Assembly (NCBI GenBank): GCA_045540315.1
Contig: JAZQHA010000097.1
Location: 1-19,265, forward strand
Length of the DNA stretch: 19,265 nt
Direction: 5' to 3'
From: CAG-557 sp045540315
GTDB taxonomy: Bacteria; Bacillota; Clostridia; Oscillospirales; Acutalibacteraceae
A program made the position numbers and the translations under genes. The notes beneath the pieces are model-generated. The model made no database searches. It had not been told where the DNA came from and saw only the letters and a program-made list of their open reading frames with translations. The number at the start of each line of letters is the position of its first letter. Position 1 is the stretch's first letter. Of this stretch, positions 1 through 8,395 are shown piece by piece.

Positions 1-460
1 ATTCTGGCGAAAAAGTAGCGATGTACGCGAATAGTCGTGCGAGGTCACTTGCGGGGGCTTAACACGAAAATTCATCTGGCTGTGGATGCGCATGGTATGC
101 CAGTGCGATTTTTTGTCACAGATGCTACCATCGCGGATTGCACAGTTGCAGAAAAATTAATCTCAGGCTTTCAGGCTAAATATTTGCTTGCTGATCGTGG
201 CTATGACACAGACGCTATCGTCAGCAGCGCGCTTCAGACTGGCATAATTCCAGTAATTCCTCCAAAGAAAAATCGCAAAGTTCTTCTGAAATACGACAAG
301 CATATTTACAAACTACGTCACCTCGTCGAAAATGCTTTTTTGCATCTCAAGAAATGGCGGGGCATTGCTACGCGTTATGCTAAGAACGTTTCTTCATTTG
401 TTGCTGCAGTTCAAATTAGGTGTATTGCTATTTGGCTAAAAATTTATTGACGACACGCTC
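1..460 (+). mobile_element. IS5-family insertion sequence, right-hand part
   Basis: This is the 3' portion of an insertion sequence whose left part lies outside the window. It carries the end of a DDE transposase (stop at 448-450). The probable right terminal inverted repeat follows, reading GAGCGTGTCGTCAAT from the outside inwards on the minus strand (about 446-460). Just beyond it is TAA, a plausible TA or TNA target duplication as used by IS5 relatives. The insertion interrupts a minus-strand glycosyltransferase gene. The end position is inferred from where the glycosyltransferase homology stops, not from an aligned left end. Confidence 0.75.
37..450 (+). pseudogene. IS5-family DDE transposase, C-terminal part
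   Basis: The readable protein (137 residues from a GTG) covers the catalytic core of an IS5-type transposase. The motif TKIHLAVD supplies the first Asp (residue 17), LLADRGYDTD the second (residue 53) and RHLVENAFLHLKKWRG the Glu (residue 98). The C-terminal end looks complete. The N-terminal DNA-binding part is missing from this frame. An in-frame TAG lies at 16-18, while another frame upstream reads a plausible continuation (SGEKVAMYANSRARSLAG). That suggests a one-base shift in the G run at about 52-56. It could be a mutation, or the orfA/orfB frameshift some IS5 subgroups use; without the left half I cannot tell. It would cut and join IS ends if intact elsewhere. Confidence 0.8.
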
Positions 461-625
461 TAATAATTTAAGCACATCGAGTGTTTTGTCCTTACTTCCG
501 TCATTTACAAATATAATTTGCCAAGAAACGTTTATACAACTTAAAACATCCTGAATTTTTTCATACAAAGCAGACAAACACTCAGCTTCATTGTAACAAG
601 GAACAATAATGTCCAAACTTCTCAA
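461..625 (-). pseudogene. GT2 glycosyltransferase, 5' fragment cut by the IS
   Basis: About 55 residues of a family-2 glycosyltransferase remain: the start with LDIIVPCYNEAE and the nucleotide-binding stretch FVNDGSKDKT. The frame then runs into the insertion-sequence end. The DxD metal-binding motif and the rest of the catalytic domain are absent, so it cannot be active. The start is a TTG at 623-625, overlapping the stop of the upstream acetyltransferase (TTGA overlap), with an AAAGGAAA ribosome site inside that gene. It was therefore translationally coupled to the operon. The matching 3' end of a GtrB-like GT2 lies in opposite orientation at 5330-5782. About 100 residues between the two fragments are not present anywhere in the window. 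Confidence 0.8.
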
Positions 626-1140
626 CTAAGGTTATTTCCTTTTTCGCTCTTAGCTTTAAAAACGCCATACCAATTTAAATCTTTCAGCTCTCCATTAACA
701 AAAATATGCCTCTTAAATGTTCCCTCGAATGTAAAGCCCATTTTTTTATAAAAGTTATTTGCCCTCAAATTTGCAGCTAGAACATTAAGATAGACTTTTT
801 CTAATCCTAGGTCATTAAATGCAACCTTTAAAATCTCCTCTGTTGCAAATTTAGCAGCACCAGTACCTTGGGCAAACTTGCAAAAGGAAACGGCATACTC
901 AGCATTTTTATTTCTGTGGTCAATGTTTTTCAAGCTAACAGTTCCCAAGTATTTATCATTATCATCTACGCAAGCATAGTGAAGATTTTGGTTGTCGGTT
1001 ACACAACTATCAATAAATTTCTGGACATCATCTCGCGTAAAAGCTTTGAAATTATTAGCAAAAAAACAATTTATACTATCATCGTGCATCCACGAAAGTA
1101 TTCCATTTATGTCATTGTAATTTAATTTTCGAAGCCTCAT
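622..1140 (-). CDS. GNAT-family N-acetyltransferase
   Basis: A 172-residue acetyltransferase of the GNAT fold, resembling RimJ/RimL- or PseH-type enzymes that N-acetylate ribosomal proteins or nucleotide-activated amino sugars. The acetyl-CoA loop is seen as QGTGAAKFA near residues 91-99. The typical C-terminal block NLRANNFYKKMGFTFEG follows, with the Tyr-Lys-Lys-Met-Gly-Phe helix. In a glycan operon, acetylation of an amino sugar or amino-acid substituent is the likelier role. I choose the ATG at 1138-1140 over a GTG six bases upstream, because that GTG forms part of the GAGAGGTG ribosome site. It lies nine bases after the PP-loop gene and overlaps the next GT2 fragment, so it belongs to the same operon. 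No lesions are visible. Confidence 0.85.
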   Translation of the reverse strand: MRLRKLNYNDINGILSWMHDDSINCFFANNFKAFTRDDVQKFIDSCVTDNQNLHYACVDDNDKYLGTVSLKNIDHRNKNAEYAVSFCKFAQGTGAAKFATEEILKVAFNDLGLEKVYLNVLAANLRANNFYKKMGFTFEGTFKRHIFVNGELKDLNWYGVFKAKSEKGNNLS

Positions 1141-1149
1141 AAACACCTC

Positions 1150-2199
1150 TCAACTATCTTTCTCATTATTGTTAAGAAATCTTTCAAGGCACCATAATTG
1201 CCATTTTTGATTTCCATTGAAATTCCCCATATTTAGGCTACTTTTAAATTCGGGTCGTTTGGGCCCTGGCCAACTTTCAAAGTAAAAGTCAACTGGACGA
1301 GGCATAGGTATTTTTGCAGGGACATCTATTTCTGGATATTTTTGTTTCATTAATTCTCGTATTAAGTATTTGGGTTCTCCATTTCTGATGCGTTGTAAAT
1401 CAAGTTCTTTTTTTAGCACAAACTTAGCATAAGGGTCAAAATATGGAACACCCGACACGCTAAAAGCGTTTAGATAGCTAGAAGAACTTTCTACAGAAAA
1501 TATTTTATCCATAAATCGCAAAAAGTCAATTTTACCTTCGTCTTTACGGTAACGCTCAAAAAGGTAGGTCATATCTTCTGGCTCTACAAGGACATCATCA
1601 GGGTCTGTAAACATATATCGATGCTTAAAATCGTTAAAAGTCCAATCTTGGCCAAGGAGCTTATTCATACCACCAAAAATTAAGTCGCTTGACTCTCCTA
1701 TGACCATCACTTCTATACCATCATTTTTTGCTTGACGAGCAGCTTGTAAAATTTGAGGTTCAATCGAATGTACAGGCGCAGCTTTTGATAACATGAGTTC
1801 ATCTATATTATTTTCAACGGTGTTCCAATCAATATCTACATAATGTAGTTTGAGACCATAATATTTCGCATAATATTCAGCTCGTTGCAGCTCTTCTCTT
1901 TGAAACTGGCCGCCAAGGAATCTAAAGGTATAAGCATCACATCCGGACATATAAGAAGCACATATTGCAGAATCCATACCGCCTGAAAGTAATACTCCTA
2001 ACTTTTTATCTCTAATTTGAGCAAACTGTTTTGTAATTTCAATATCAATATCTTTTGAGCTATCCACTGGAATTCTATCTTCTAGTGGAATCGGCGCAAT
2101 ATTTTTATGGTGCATATCTTCGTAAAAATCTTTGTTATCATCTTCAATATATCTAAAAGCCAAATATGAACTCATGCAATATTTCTTATCTACTGCCAT
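1150..2199 (-). CDS. Asparagine-synthase-like PP-loop ATPase (amidotransferase, no glutaminase domain)
   Basis: A 349-residue cytoplasmic protein built like the synthetase half of asparagine synthetase B. The ATP-pyrophosphatase loop is LLSGGMDSA (SGGxDS at residues 72-77). A second conserved site, VIGESSDLIFGG near 167-177, corresponds to GEGADELFGG in AsnB. There is no N-terminal Cys-nucleophile glutaminase domain, so nitrogen must come from ammonia, a separate glutaminase or an amine substrate. Such stand-alone synthetases adenylate a carboxylate and form an amide, or modify sugars. It starts one base after the cytidylyltransferase stop with AGGAG upstream, so the two are co-translated. 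A plausible role is amidating a carboxyl group on the surface glycan or its phospho-substituent, but the substrate cannot be read from sequence. Confidence 0.8.
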   Translation of the reverse strand: MAVDKKYCMSSYLAFRYIEDDNKDFYEDMHHKNIAPIPLEDRIPVDSSKDIDIEITKQFAQIRDKKLGVLLSGGMDSAICASYMSGCDAYTFRFLGGQFQREELQRAEYYAKYYGLKLHYVDIDWNTVENNIDELMLSKAAPVHSIEPQILQAARQAKNDGIEVMVIGESSDLIFGGMNKLLGQDWTFNDFKHRYMFTDPDDVLVEPEDMTYLFERYRKDEGKIDFLRFMDKIFSVESSSSYLNAFSVSGVPYFDPYAKFVLKKELDLQRIRNGEPKYLIRELMKQKYPEIDVPAKIPMPRPVDFYFESWPGPKRPEFKSSLNMGNFNGNQKWQLWCLERFLNNNEKDS

Positions 2200-2200
2200 C

Positions 2201-2659
2201 TTACATATCTCCTGGTTTTATTTCATTCTTGGGCAAACTATTTGTCCAACCTCGAACCCGTTGAAGCGTTTCTGATATTGTTGTTGAAGAAACCCCTTTA
2301 GTATAGGGGAAGTAAATGATTTTTATATTTTCTTGCTCAAAGCTCTTCTCGTATTCTTTCCACTTATCTGTCGCATACCAGTCATCCCCAACAAATAAAA
2401 TATGGGCGTTAAGCTTTTTACATGCTGACAGCTTGTCCATGTCATATTGTGGTATGGCAGCATCAACGTATTTGATGCTCCTAACTATTTCGATTCGGTC
2501 TTCAAAAGGAATCATTGCTTTTTTTCCTTTGTAGGAGACCAACTCATCAATTGTAACGCCAACAATTAATTTGTCGCATAAACCTTTTGCGTTTTTTAGT
2601 AGGTTTAAATGCCCAATATGGAATAAATCAAAAACTCCCGTTGTGTAACCGATAATCAT
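2201..2659 (-). CDS. TagD/glycerol-3-phosphate cytidylyltransferase-like nucleotidyltransferase
   Basis: A 152-residue nucleotidyltransferase of the HxGH superfamily. The N-terminal block GVFDLFHIGHLNLL holds the HIGH-type signature at residues 14-17. The C-terminal TKGVSSTTIS (about 120-129) matches the RTEGISTT motif of TagD/GCT cytidylyltransferases. The family joins CTP to a phosphorylated polyol or related small alcohol, releasing pyrophosphate and giving a CDP-activated donor. It is slightly longer than TagD (about 130 residues), with a short charged tail. Its neighbour encoding a Glyphos_transf-like protein would be the natural user of a CDP-linked donor. ATG at 2657-2659 with AGGAG a few bases upstream. 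The exact substrate (glycerol phosphate or something less usual) is unknown. Confidence 0.85.
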   Translation of the reverse strand: MIIGYTTGVFDLFHIGHLNLLKNAKGLCDKLIVGVTIDELVSYKGKKAMIPFEDRIEIVRSIKYVDAAIPQYDMDKLSACKKLNAHILFVGDDWYATDKWKEYEKSFEQENIKIIYFPYTKGVSSTTISETLQRVRGWTNSLPKNEIKPGDM

Positions 2660-2683
2660 TTGTTTCTCCTCACCAATATATTT

Positions 2684-3814
2684 TCACACATAAAAATACT
2701 CATCTAGATTTATTTCTTTTTCCGAGAACAGCTTATATCCAGCGTTGCGCATACTGCAATTTTTACAATAGTCTTCCAGTTTGCCATCCAGCATATCTTT
2801 TCGCATTTGCCAGTAGCCCTTTGAATTGTAAATCTTATCTATTTTACCTTTGGATGGAACATTGTATTTTGAAATCAAAGGCTTTCCTCTATTTTCCATA
2901 TAACAACAGATTCCATCTATTTGATTGTTAGCTTTTATGGGAATTATACCATTCCAAAAATATCTACAGTATATCGAGCAATTTAGGCCACCCTCTTCAT
3001 CATCATTGTGCTCTTTTTGTCTTTCTAATGAAGTCAAATTATCAACTCTTACACCGGTTTCCTTTGACGTTTGCTCAACGTTGTTAATCTCCTCTTTTAA
3101 AACGTTGTCAGACACATTGTCCAATAAAAGATGTCGAAGATGTTGTTGTGTATCATTTAGCGTCATTGGCTGCAAGTAAACGGCTTCGATATGCTTAAAC
3201 TGGCTAGCCATTCGAACAATTCCGGCTATTTCGTGAATATTTTTAGAGGATGCAACTACAGTTAAAACGATCTGCATATTATCGTTATATAACGACGCCG
3301 CTTCATCCCACTTAGTTATAACCTTCAGCACATGATCTAAATTCGCCGGGGGCCGCAAATAATGAAAAGTCTCATTTGTACACCCGTCTACTGAAAAGCC
3401 AATTTGATCAATGTATTTTACCATATCCGCTTGCTTTGGCGGTATGGTACCATTTGAAATAAATTTTATAAAACTATTTGGATAGGTCTTTCTTATATAT
3501 TTTACAATTTCATAAACGTCTGGATTTAACAATGGCTCAGCGCCAACCAGCTCAAATATAATGTTGCTGTTTCTGTGATAACGTCTCATTTTTATCATTT
3601 TTTTACAATCTTTTAAAGTCGTATCATAAGGTGGCTCTCCATAGAAAGTGTGATTTTCGTATTTTCTATTAATATGAGGGCACATTATGCAATAATTGTT
3701 GCATTTGTTCGTAAGAGGGAGCGTTACCGAATTTAATGCGATGCTATATTTCCCTCGCAAGCCATCCTCGCAGAGTTTCCGCAGTTTTTCCTCGTTTAGC
3801 TTTAAATAGTCCAT
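2684..3814 (-). CDS. Radical SAM protein with C-terminal SPASM-like cysteine region
   Basis: A 376-residue radical S-adenosylmethionine enzyme. The [4Fe-4S] cluster motif is CNNYCIMC (Cys38, Cys42, Cys45), a CxxxCxxC. It is followed by the GAEPLLNPD element and the SNGT and GFSVDG strands typical of the fold. Toward the C-terminus, cysteines near 279, 283, 303, 304, 350 and 353 form a SPASM-like auxiliary-cluster region. SPASM proteins modify peptides or carry out dehydrogenation or epimerisation of small molecules. No short precursor-peptide gene sits beside it, so a glycan or CDP-linked substrate is a reasonable inference from context. ATG at 3812-3814 is preceded by AAGGAGC. The gene follows the Glyphos_transf gene by 12 bases and precedes the cytidylyltransferase by 24. 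No lesions. Confidence 0.85.
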   Translation of the reverse strand: MDYLKLNEEKLRKLCEDGLRGKYSIALNSVTLPLTNKCNNYCIMCPHINRKYENHTFYGEPPYDTTLKDCKKMIKMRRYHRNSNIIFELVGAEPLLNPDVYEIVKYIRKTYPNSFIKFISNGTIPPKQADMVKYIDQIGFSVDGCTNETFHYLRPPANLDHVLKVITKWDEAASLYNDNMQIVLTVVASSKNIHEIAGIVRMASQFKHIEAVYLQPMTLNDTQQHLRHLLLDNVSDNVLKEEINNVEQTSKETGVRVDNLTSLERQKEHNDDEEGGLNCSIYCRYFWNGIIPIKANNQIDGICCYMENRGKPLISKYNVPSKGKIDKIYNSKGYWQMRKDMLDGKLEDYCKNCSMRNAGYKLFSEKEINLDEYFYV

Positions 3815-3826
3815 TATTAACGCTCC

Positions 3827-5344
3827 TTATAAAGTTTCTTGTACGTCTGAAATTAAAACATTTTTGATATTTTCTGCTGCACTTTCTCCATAGTCAAGCA
3901 AATATTGGTGAATTAGTTCGAGTCTTTTTTCTTTTAGAGGGTCTTGCTCATTGCGCAAAGCATCTAGCGTTGAAATCAAATCTTCCTTATTTTTTACAAC
4001 ATACATACCGTCGACAAGAACTTCCATAAGCGCAGAGAAATGTGGTGTTTTCGAACAAAATATAATTGGTTTTCCCGTGATAAAATACTCACCCAAAAGA
4101 GAAGTCTCATCTGCTACAAGTACGCTCGAATTTAAAAAGGATTCCACATAATCACCTGATTCATCGATTTGAGCGACGTCTTTATCAGTAAATTTACTTT
4201 TAAATTCATCTAGTTCATTTGCTGTCATTTTGCCGGTTTTAAGAAAATTTGAAAAAAACATAGGATGAGGCCGAAAAGTTACGCTAGTTCTGGAATGCCT
4301 CTTCACATATTGAAGTAATGTATCTTTATAGTCAAAAAAACTGCAATTCCCCTCAGAGCTATTCCACCGTGGTAACCATAAAATATTAAACTTGTCGCTA
4401 TTAACTTGGTTGTTTTCCAACTTATCTCTTAGAACATCTAATCTCGGATACCCCATGTAAAGTAGATGCCTATCATCTAAATGTTTTATATGACTTAAAT
4501 TTTTCTTAATGCCAATGCTCTCAAAACTGGTGGATAAAAATAGAAAATATAGCTGAGAACAGAAATCTTCTGGATTTGTAAACTTCTCAATCTCTCCGCC
4601 AATTATTCGCATACCATACGGAATGTAGCAAGTTTTAGAGTATCTTACTATGTTTCTTATCTGATAACCTTCATGACGATAATAATCATACGGCCTATTA
4701 AAAAACACATAATCAGGATTTAGCTTCTCTAAATCTAACCACTGATCGCGGGCCACATCATATGACTCAAGTATTTGTACATTTTGAGCTTTGCAACTTT
4801 CTTCTATATGAGGATTAATATACTTGTATGAACCATCTTTTTCGTAGTCTTTACACCATAAATTTATAACAAATACTTTAAAGCGCTTATCTTGTGAAAA
4901 ATTCTCTACCAAACTTGCAAATGATTTGTATAAAGCCTGCTGTTCACACAAAAACACAACATTTATCGGTAAAATAATATTTTTCTTAAGTTCACTTCGC
5001 ACTTTATTCAAAGTTTGTTTTAACGATAAAATCTCATTTTCTAAATAGGTATTTATTTGCTGAAATGCAGCAATGTTTTCCTTATGGCAGTCTTCAATAT
5101 TAGTTAAGCGTACATTTATGTCATGCTCTAATTTTGTTTTGCTGGCTTGCAAGATTTCTAGTCTATCAGATAATTTTTGATGGTCTCTATCTAATTTTGC
5201 TTGGCTGTTTTTCAGATTTTCTAGTCTATCAGATAACTTTTGACGGTCTCTATCAATCTCTGCTAACTTAGATGAGAATGTATGCTCCATTAAATTTAAG
5301 TGCCGCAAATGGTGTAGCCATCTCTTTAGATGCTGTCGCTTCAA
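3827..5344 (-). CDS. Glyphos_transf-like (CDP-glycerol glycerophosphotransferase family) protein with N-terminal coiled coil, start disturbed
   Basis: About 485-505 residues. Residues ~20-115 form a charged coiled coil with a 21-residue repeat (DRDRQKLSDRLE / DRDHQKLSDRLE). The remaining ~390 residues resemble CDP-glycerol:polyglycerolphosphate glycerophosphotransferases (TagB/TagF type). FRPHPMF and ADETSLLGEYFITGKPIIF match the conserved RPHP and D-S-S/GKPIIF regions that hold the donor. Such enzymes transfer phosphopolyol units from a CDP donor at the inner membrane face. The upstream limit is uncertain: the frame opens at a TTG (5344) lying in glycosyltransferase DNA of the opposite strand, and the first internal ATG (5287-5289) has no convincing ribosome site. 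The true N-terminus and the operon promoter were probably lost at a rearrangement breakpoint near 5330. Confidence 0.75.
   Translation of the reverse strand: MKRQHLKRWLHHLRHLNLMEHTFSSKLAEIDRDRQKLSDRLENLKNSQAKLDRDHQKLSDRLEILQASKTKLEHDINVRLTNIEDCHKENIAAFQQINTYLENEILSLKQTLNKVRSELKKNIILPINVVFLCEQQALYKSFASLVENFSQDKRFKVFVINLWCKDYEKDGSYKYINPHIEESCKAQNVQILESYDVARDQWLDLEKLNPDYVFFNRPYDYYRHEGYQIRNIVRYSKTCYIPYGMRIIGGEIEKFTNPEDFCSQLYFLFLSTSFESIGIKKNLSHIKHLDDRHLLYMGYPRLDVLRDKLENNQVNSDKFNILWLPRWNSSEGNCSFFDYKDTLLQYVKRHSRTSVTFRPHPMFFSNFLKTGKMTANELDEFKSKFTDKDVAQIDESGDYVESFLNSSVLVADETSLLGEYFITGKPIIFCSKTPHFSALMEVLVDGMYVVKNKEDLISTLDALRNEQDPLKEKRLELIHQYLLDYGESAAENIKNVLISDVQETL
5131..5256 (-). repeat. Two tandem 63-bp repeats inside the coiled-coil gene
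   Basis: Positions 5131-5193 and 5194-5256 are similar 63-base units. The core TCTAGTCTATCAGATAA occurs at 5158 and again at 5221. Each unit encodes 21 residues, exactly three heptads, so unit gain or loss keeps both the reading frame and the coiled-coil register. This is the usual way a coiled-coil rod changes length. Confidence 0.8.
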
Positions 5345-5782
5345 GAAAGTGAACGTTTTACAAAAGGGCTGTTATCTTGGGTTGGTTTTACTACTAAGTG
5401 GATTCCTTACGAAAACGTTGAGAGAACGCTAGGAAAAACCAAATGGTCATTTAAATCGCTTTTTAATTATGCCTTAAATGGATATATGTCTTTTGCAATT
5501 ACACCATTGAGATTTGCAGTTTGGCTTGGCGGGCTAATTGATGTTGCTACTTGCATATGGGCAGTATATTTTATTGTAAGCTCCATTTTGACAGCCAATT
5601 TTGGTTCTGGCTATGCGACCTTGCTTCTTTTTATATCTTTTTTTGGCGGAACGACAATTCTTATTTTGGGAATAATAGGTGAATATTTAGCCCGTGTATA
5701 TTTAGAAGTGAAAAGAAGACCTATTTATTTGCTTAAAGAAACGAATATCAATAAGGAGGGGCTCAAAGATGACAACGATTAG
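5330..5782 (+). pseudogene. GtrB-like GT2 glycosyltransferase, 3' fragment
   Basis: About 150 residues of the C-terminal half of a GtrB/DPM1-type polyprenyl-phosphate glycosyltransferase. It begins within the acceptor-loop region (LQESERFTKGLLSWVGF), runs through the amphipathic KWSFKSLFNYALNGYMSF stretch and ends with two membrane helices and the cytoplasmic EYLARVYLEVKRRPIY tail. The nucleotide-binding N-terminal domain is missing and an in-frame TAG stands at 5327-5329, so no functional enzyme can be made. The family loads glucose or another hexose from a nucleotide sugar onto undecaprenyl phosphate. It overlaps the GtrII-like gene by 14 bases, the classical gtrB-gtr pairing. The missing front half very probably is the opposite-strand fragment at 461-625. 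Confidence 0.85.
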
Positions 5783-7375
5783 AAATGTCTTTGCAACAAT
5801 GGAACGACTATGGTCGAATAAAAAATTTAAAGTTTCTTGTTTGGCGTCATGTATTATATGCTTAGCCGCTCATGCCTTCTCTTACTTCAATGTTAGCTTT
5901 ATCCAAGATAGACAAGCATATTTTTCAGAACCAATTTTTAATAGTGCGCAAAGAGCAAAATGGTTTGCGCAGTATGTAGATTTATTGACATGGTATGCGT
6001 ATTTACCCTGGCTCTTCGGAATATTGGTGATAATATTTTTGGCGATATCTGTCTATATTATTGTCGACGTTTTACAGGTAGAAAAGTCTTTAAGCATCTG
6101 GCTTATTGCCGGTTTATGCGCAGTGAACTCTTCTTTTTTATGTGCACATATTTACTGGCCACATGAAATTATTGCTTCATTACCCCTTGCCTGTTTATCA
6201 GTTTGGATTTGGAATAATGATAAATATAAACTCTTACTACGAGTAGTTTTGGAGGCCATATTTATAAGTCTTTCATTAGCAACTTACGGTGCGTACACTA
6301 GTGTTGGCCCTACATTGGTTATTTTGGCTTTAATGTTAGAGCTGTTTAGAGGGAAAAAGGCTAGATATGTGTTTAATCGTGGCATAGAGTATGTTTCTTC
6401 TTTTGTTGGAGGGCTAGTTCTATACTACATTGTGCTCAGACTTTTTTTGAAGTTTCAAAATATACCTTTATATCACTATATGGGCGAAGAGAGACTGATG
6501 TCTGTGGCATCAGTTAAAGACATTTTGGACTTTATCATTATCGCATACGAGCGTTCCTGGGAGATATTCTCTGGAAAGTATATCGGAGGTTTGCTTGGCC
6601 TATGGACTAAAACAATGTTAGTTCTTGGACTTTTAATATTCGTGATTTTAGTTTATGCTTTTAGAAAAAATTTAAAAGATAAGTCTAAATTCGCTATGCT
6701 AGTTTTTTTACTCGCGATGTTTCTTTATCTGCGGGACTAATTTATGTGATGTCTTTTAATAATGTCCACTTTCTTATGCTATTTACTTTTGCTTTGTTTT
6801 ATGTGTGGATAATAAAAAGGGCCGAGCTTGCTTTGTGTGTAAACGATAAGTGTGTAATTAAGGACTCTTGCCGCAAGATTTTATCGATAGCTGCAACTTT
6901 GACTATGTTTTTAACTGGAGGATATATATACAGGGGCGTTATGGTTTCAAATATGGCATATGTGAAGCTTGACAGTAACTATACTGCGTCTAAAAGCATA
7001 GCTACGCGCGTTTTAAATCGTATTGAAAGTTGTGAAGGGTTTACCGGCGATGAAACAGTAATTTTTGTTGGTGACATTTCAAAATCAAGATATTTTCTAG
7101 GAACACAAAATTCAGAAAAACGTTACTTGAATATCTTAAATGGCTTAGGTGTTGCAGATAAATCAGCCGTTAATTCGTTTACCTATAATGGCGTATTTTA
7201 TGGGTTTTTGAAAAATGTTATGGGTTCAAACCTTACGTTAGGCCTGTACTCTCCAGAGCTATATGTTAAAGAAGAGAACAACGAAATTAATGATATGCCT
7301 TTTTTCCCTGTTTATGGAAGTGTTAAGAAAATTCAAAATACCATTGTCGTAAAAATGCAGCAAGTGGAGGAGTGA
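5769..7375 (+). pseudogene. GtrII-like membrane glucosyltransferase, frameshifted
   Basis: A polytopic membrane protein of the Glucos_trans_II type. It would transfer a lipid-linked hexose onto a surface polymer outside the membrane. The first part (323 residues from ATG 5769, AAGGAGG upstream) has about eight to nine hydrophobic helices, with DRQAYF in the first loop and HIYWPHE between helices. Around 6703-6722 the frame breaks: the natural continuation (SLSAGLIYVMSFNNVH) is in another frame and runs to 7375. The second part ends with a periplasmic-type domain and the family-like tail NDMPFFPVYGSVKKI. The T7 run at 6703-6709 is the obvious slip site. One base restores about 535 residues. 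It could be a sequencing slip, a phase-variable tract or real decay; neighbouring lesions favour decay. Confidence 0.85.
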
Positions 7376-7376
7376 C

Positions 7377-8395
7377 ATGAGGAATCCTTATATAGAGCTT
7401 TTTAGATTTTTAGGGACACTTGCTATAATGCTTTACCATTTTGAGTGGTTGTATGTTGGAAAATCTGTCTTTTTGACAAACCATTATATCTGGGTCGAAA
7501 TGTTTTTTGTTTTATCGTGATTTTTTATTGCCTCAAAAGCTAGGCTGGCGGCAAGAGTGGGGGGGAGGCGCTAGACTTCTCTTTAGGCCAAATTAGAAAC
7601 TTATATCCTGGGTATATACTCGGTTTTGCTGTGGCTTTTATTTCAAATTTGTCTCTGTCTAACGAATCTTTACACGCAACACAAATTTTGCAAAAACTTT
7701 GGTATGCGAAATTTTAGATTTTGCCTCTACAAATGATTGGATTTAGCCAAAGTCAGTTTGCGTATAATGTAGGAGGTGCAAGTGCATATGTGAGTGCTTT
7801 GCTAATCTGCAGTCCAATTGTTTACTGTTTTATCAGGGACTACTTAAAAGAGTTTAAGGTTATTGCGCCGATTTTTATAATTGCTATTTATTCTAGAATC
7901 TTAAATCTATATGGAAATTTATCGCAGTGGTGCGCATACGATAATATTTTGCCAGTTGGACTTTTTAGAGGTTTTTCTGGGTTATGCGTTGGTGCGTTAT
8001 GTTTTTTGGTTCTTGTAAAAAGAATAGAAAAGTTGCCTTTGAAGGCGTTAAATCTCTTGTTAATAAGTGCGGTTACTTTTAGTTTCATTTTATTTAGCTT
8101 TGGTTCAGCAACAGATTTAGTACTTTGTCCATTTGTCTTTGGTGCAATAATATCTGTTCTTTATGTGTACAAATATAGTGGAAAAAGTATTTTTAGCAAA
8201 GTGTCGGTTTATCTTGGCCGTATTTCATATATGATTTTTGTCCTACATACGTCAATAATTTTAATAATGAGAGATTTTTTTAAATCAAAGCCTTCTTTAG
8301 GTATAATAGTTTTATTTTTTACTATTGAAATATGTTCTGCGATAATTGCTAATTTTATTTTGGAGAAACTCAAATATGGAAAATGTAACAGGTGA
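7377..8395 (+). pseudogene. Acyltransferase-3 family membrane protein, multiply disrupted
   Basis: The ATG at 7377 opens MRNPYIELFRFLGTLAIMLYHFEWLY, the hallmark start of acyltransferase-3 membrane enzymes that O-acylate sugars, with the conserved His after the first helix. Three lesions follow. A TGA at 7518-7520 lies where VLSGFF is expected. A frameshift falls at the G7 run 7559-7565. A TAG at 7715-7717 sits in the new frame. After the last lesion, 224 residues with about seven hydrophobic helices and the late YLGRISYMIFVLHTSII motif remain open. It would have been about 340 residues. It overlaps the next gene by 20 bases and begins right after the GtrII stop, so it was in the same operon. 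Not functional as read. Confidence 0.85.

Noticed and set aside
868..1125. Plus-strand 85-residue frame opposite the GNAT gene
   Set aside because: It is the antisense shadow of a well-supported gene, without a ribosome site or recognisable motifs.
2684..3814. RiPP system around the radical SAM/SPASM protein
   Set aside because: No short precursor-peptide gene, leader-binding domain, peptidase or exporter lies nearby; the neighbours are glycan and nucleotide-sugar enzymes.
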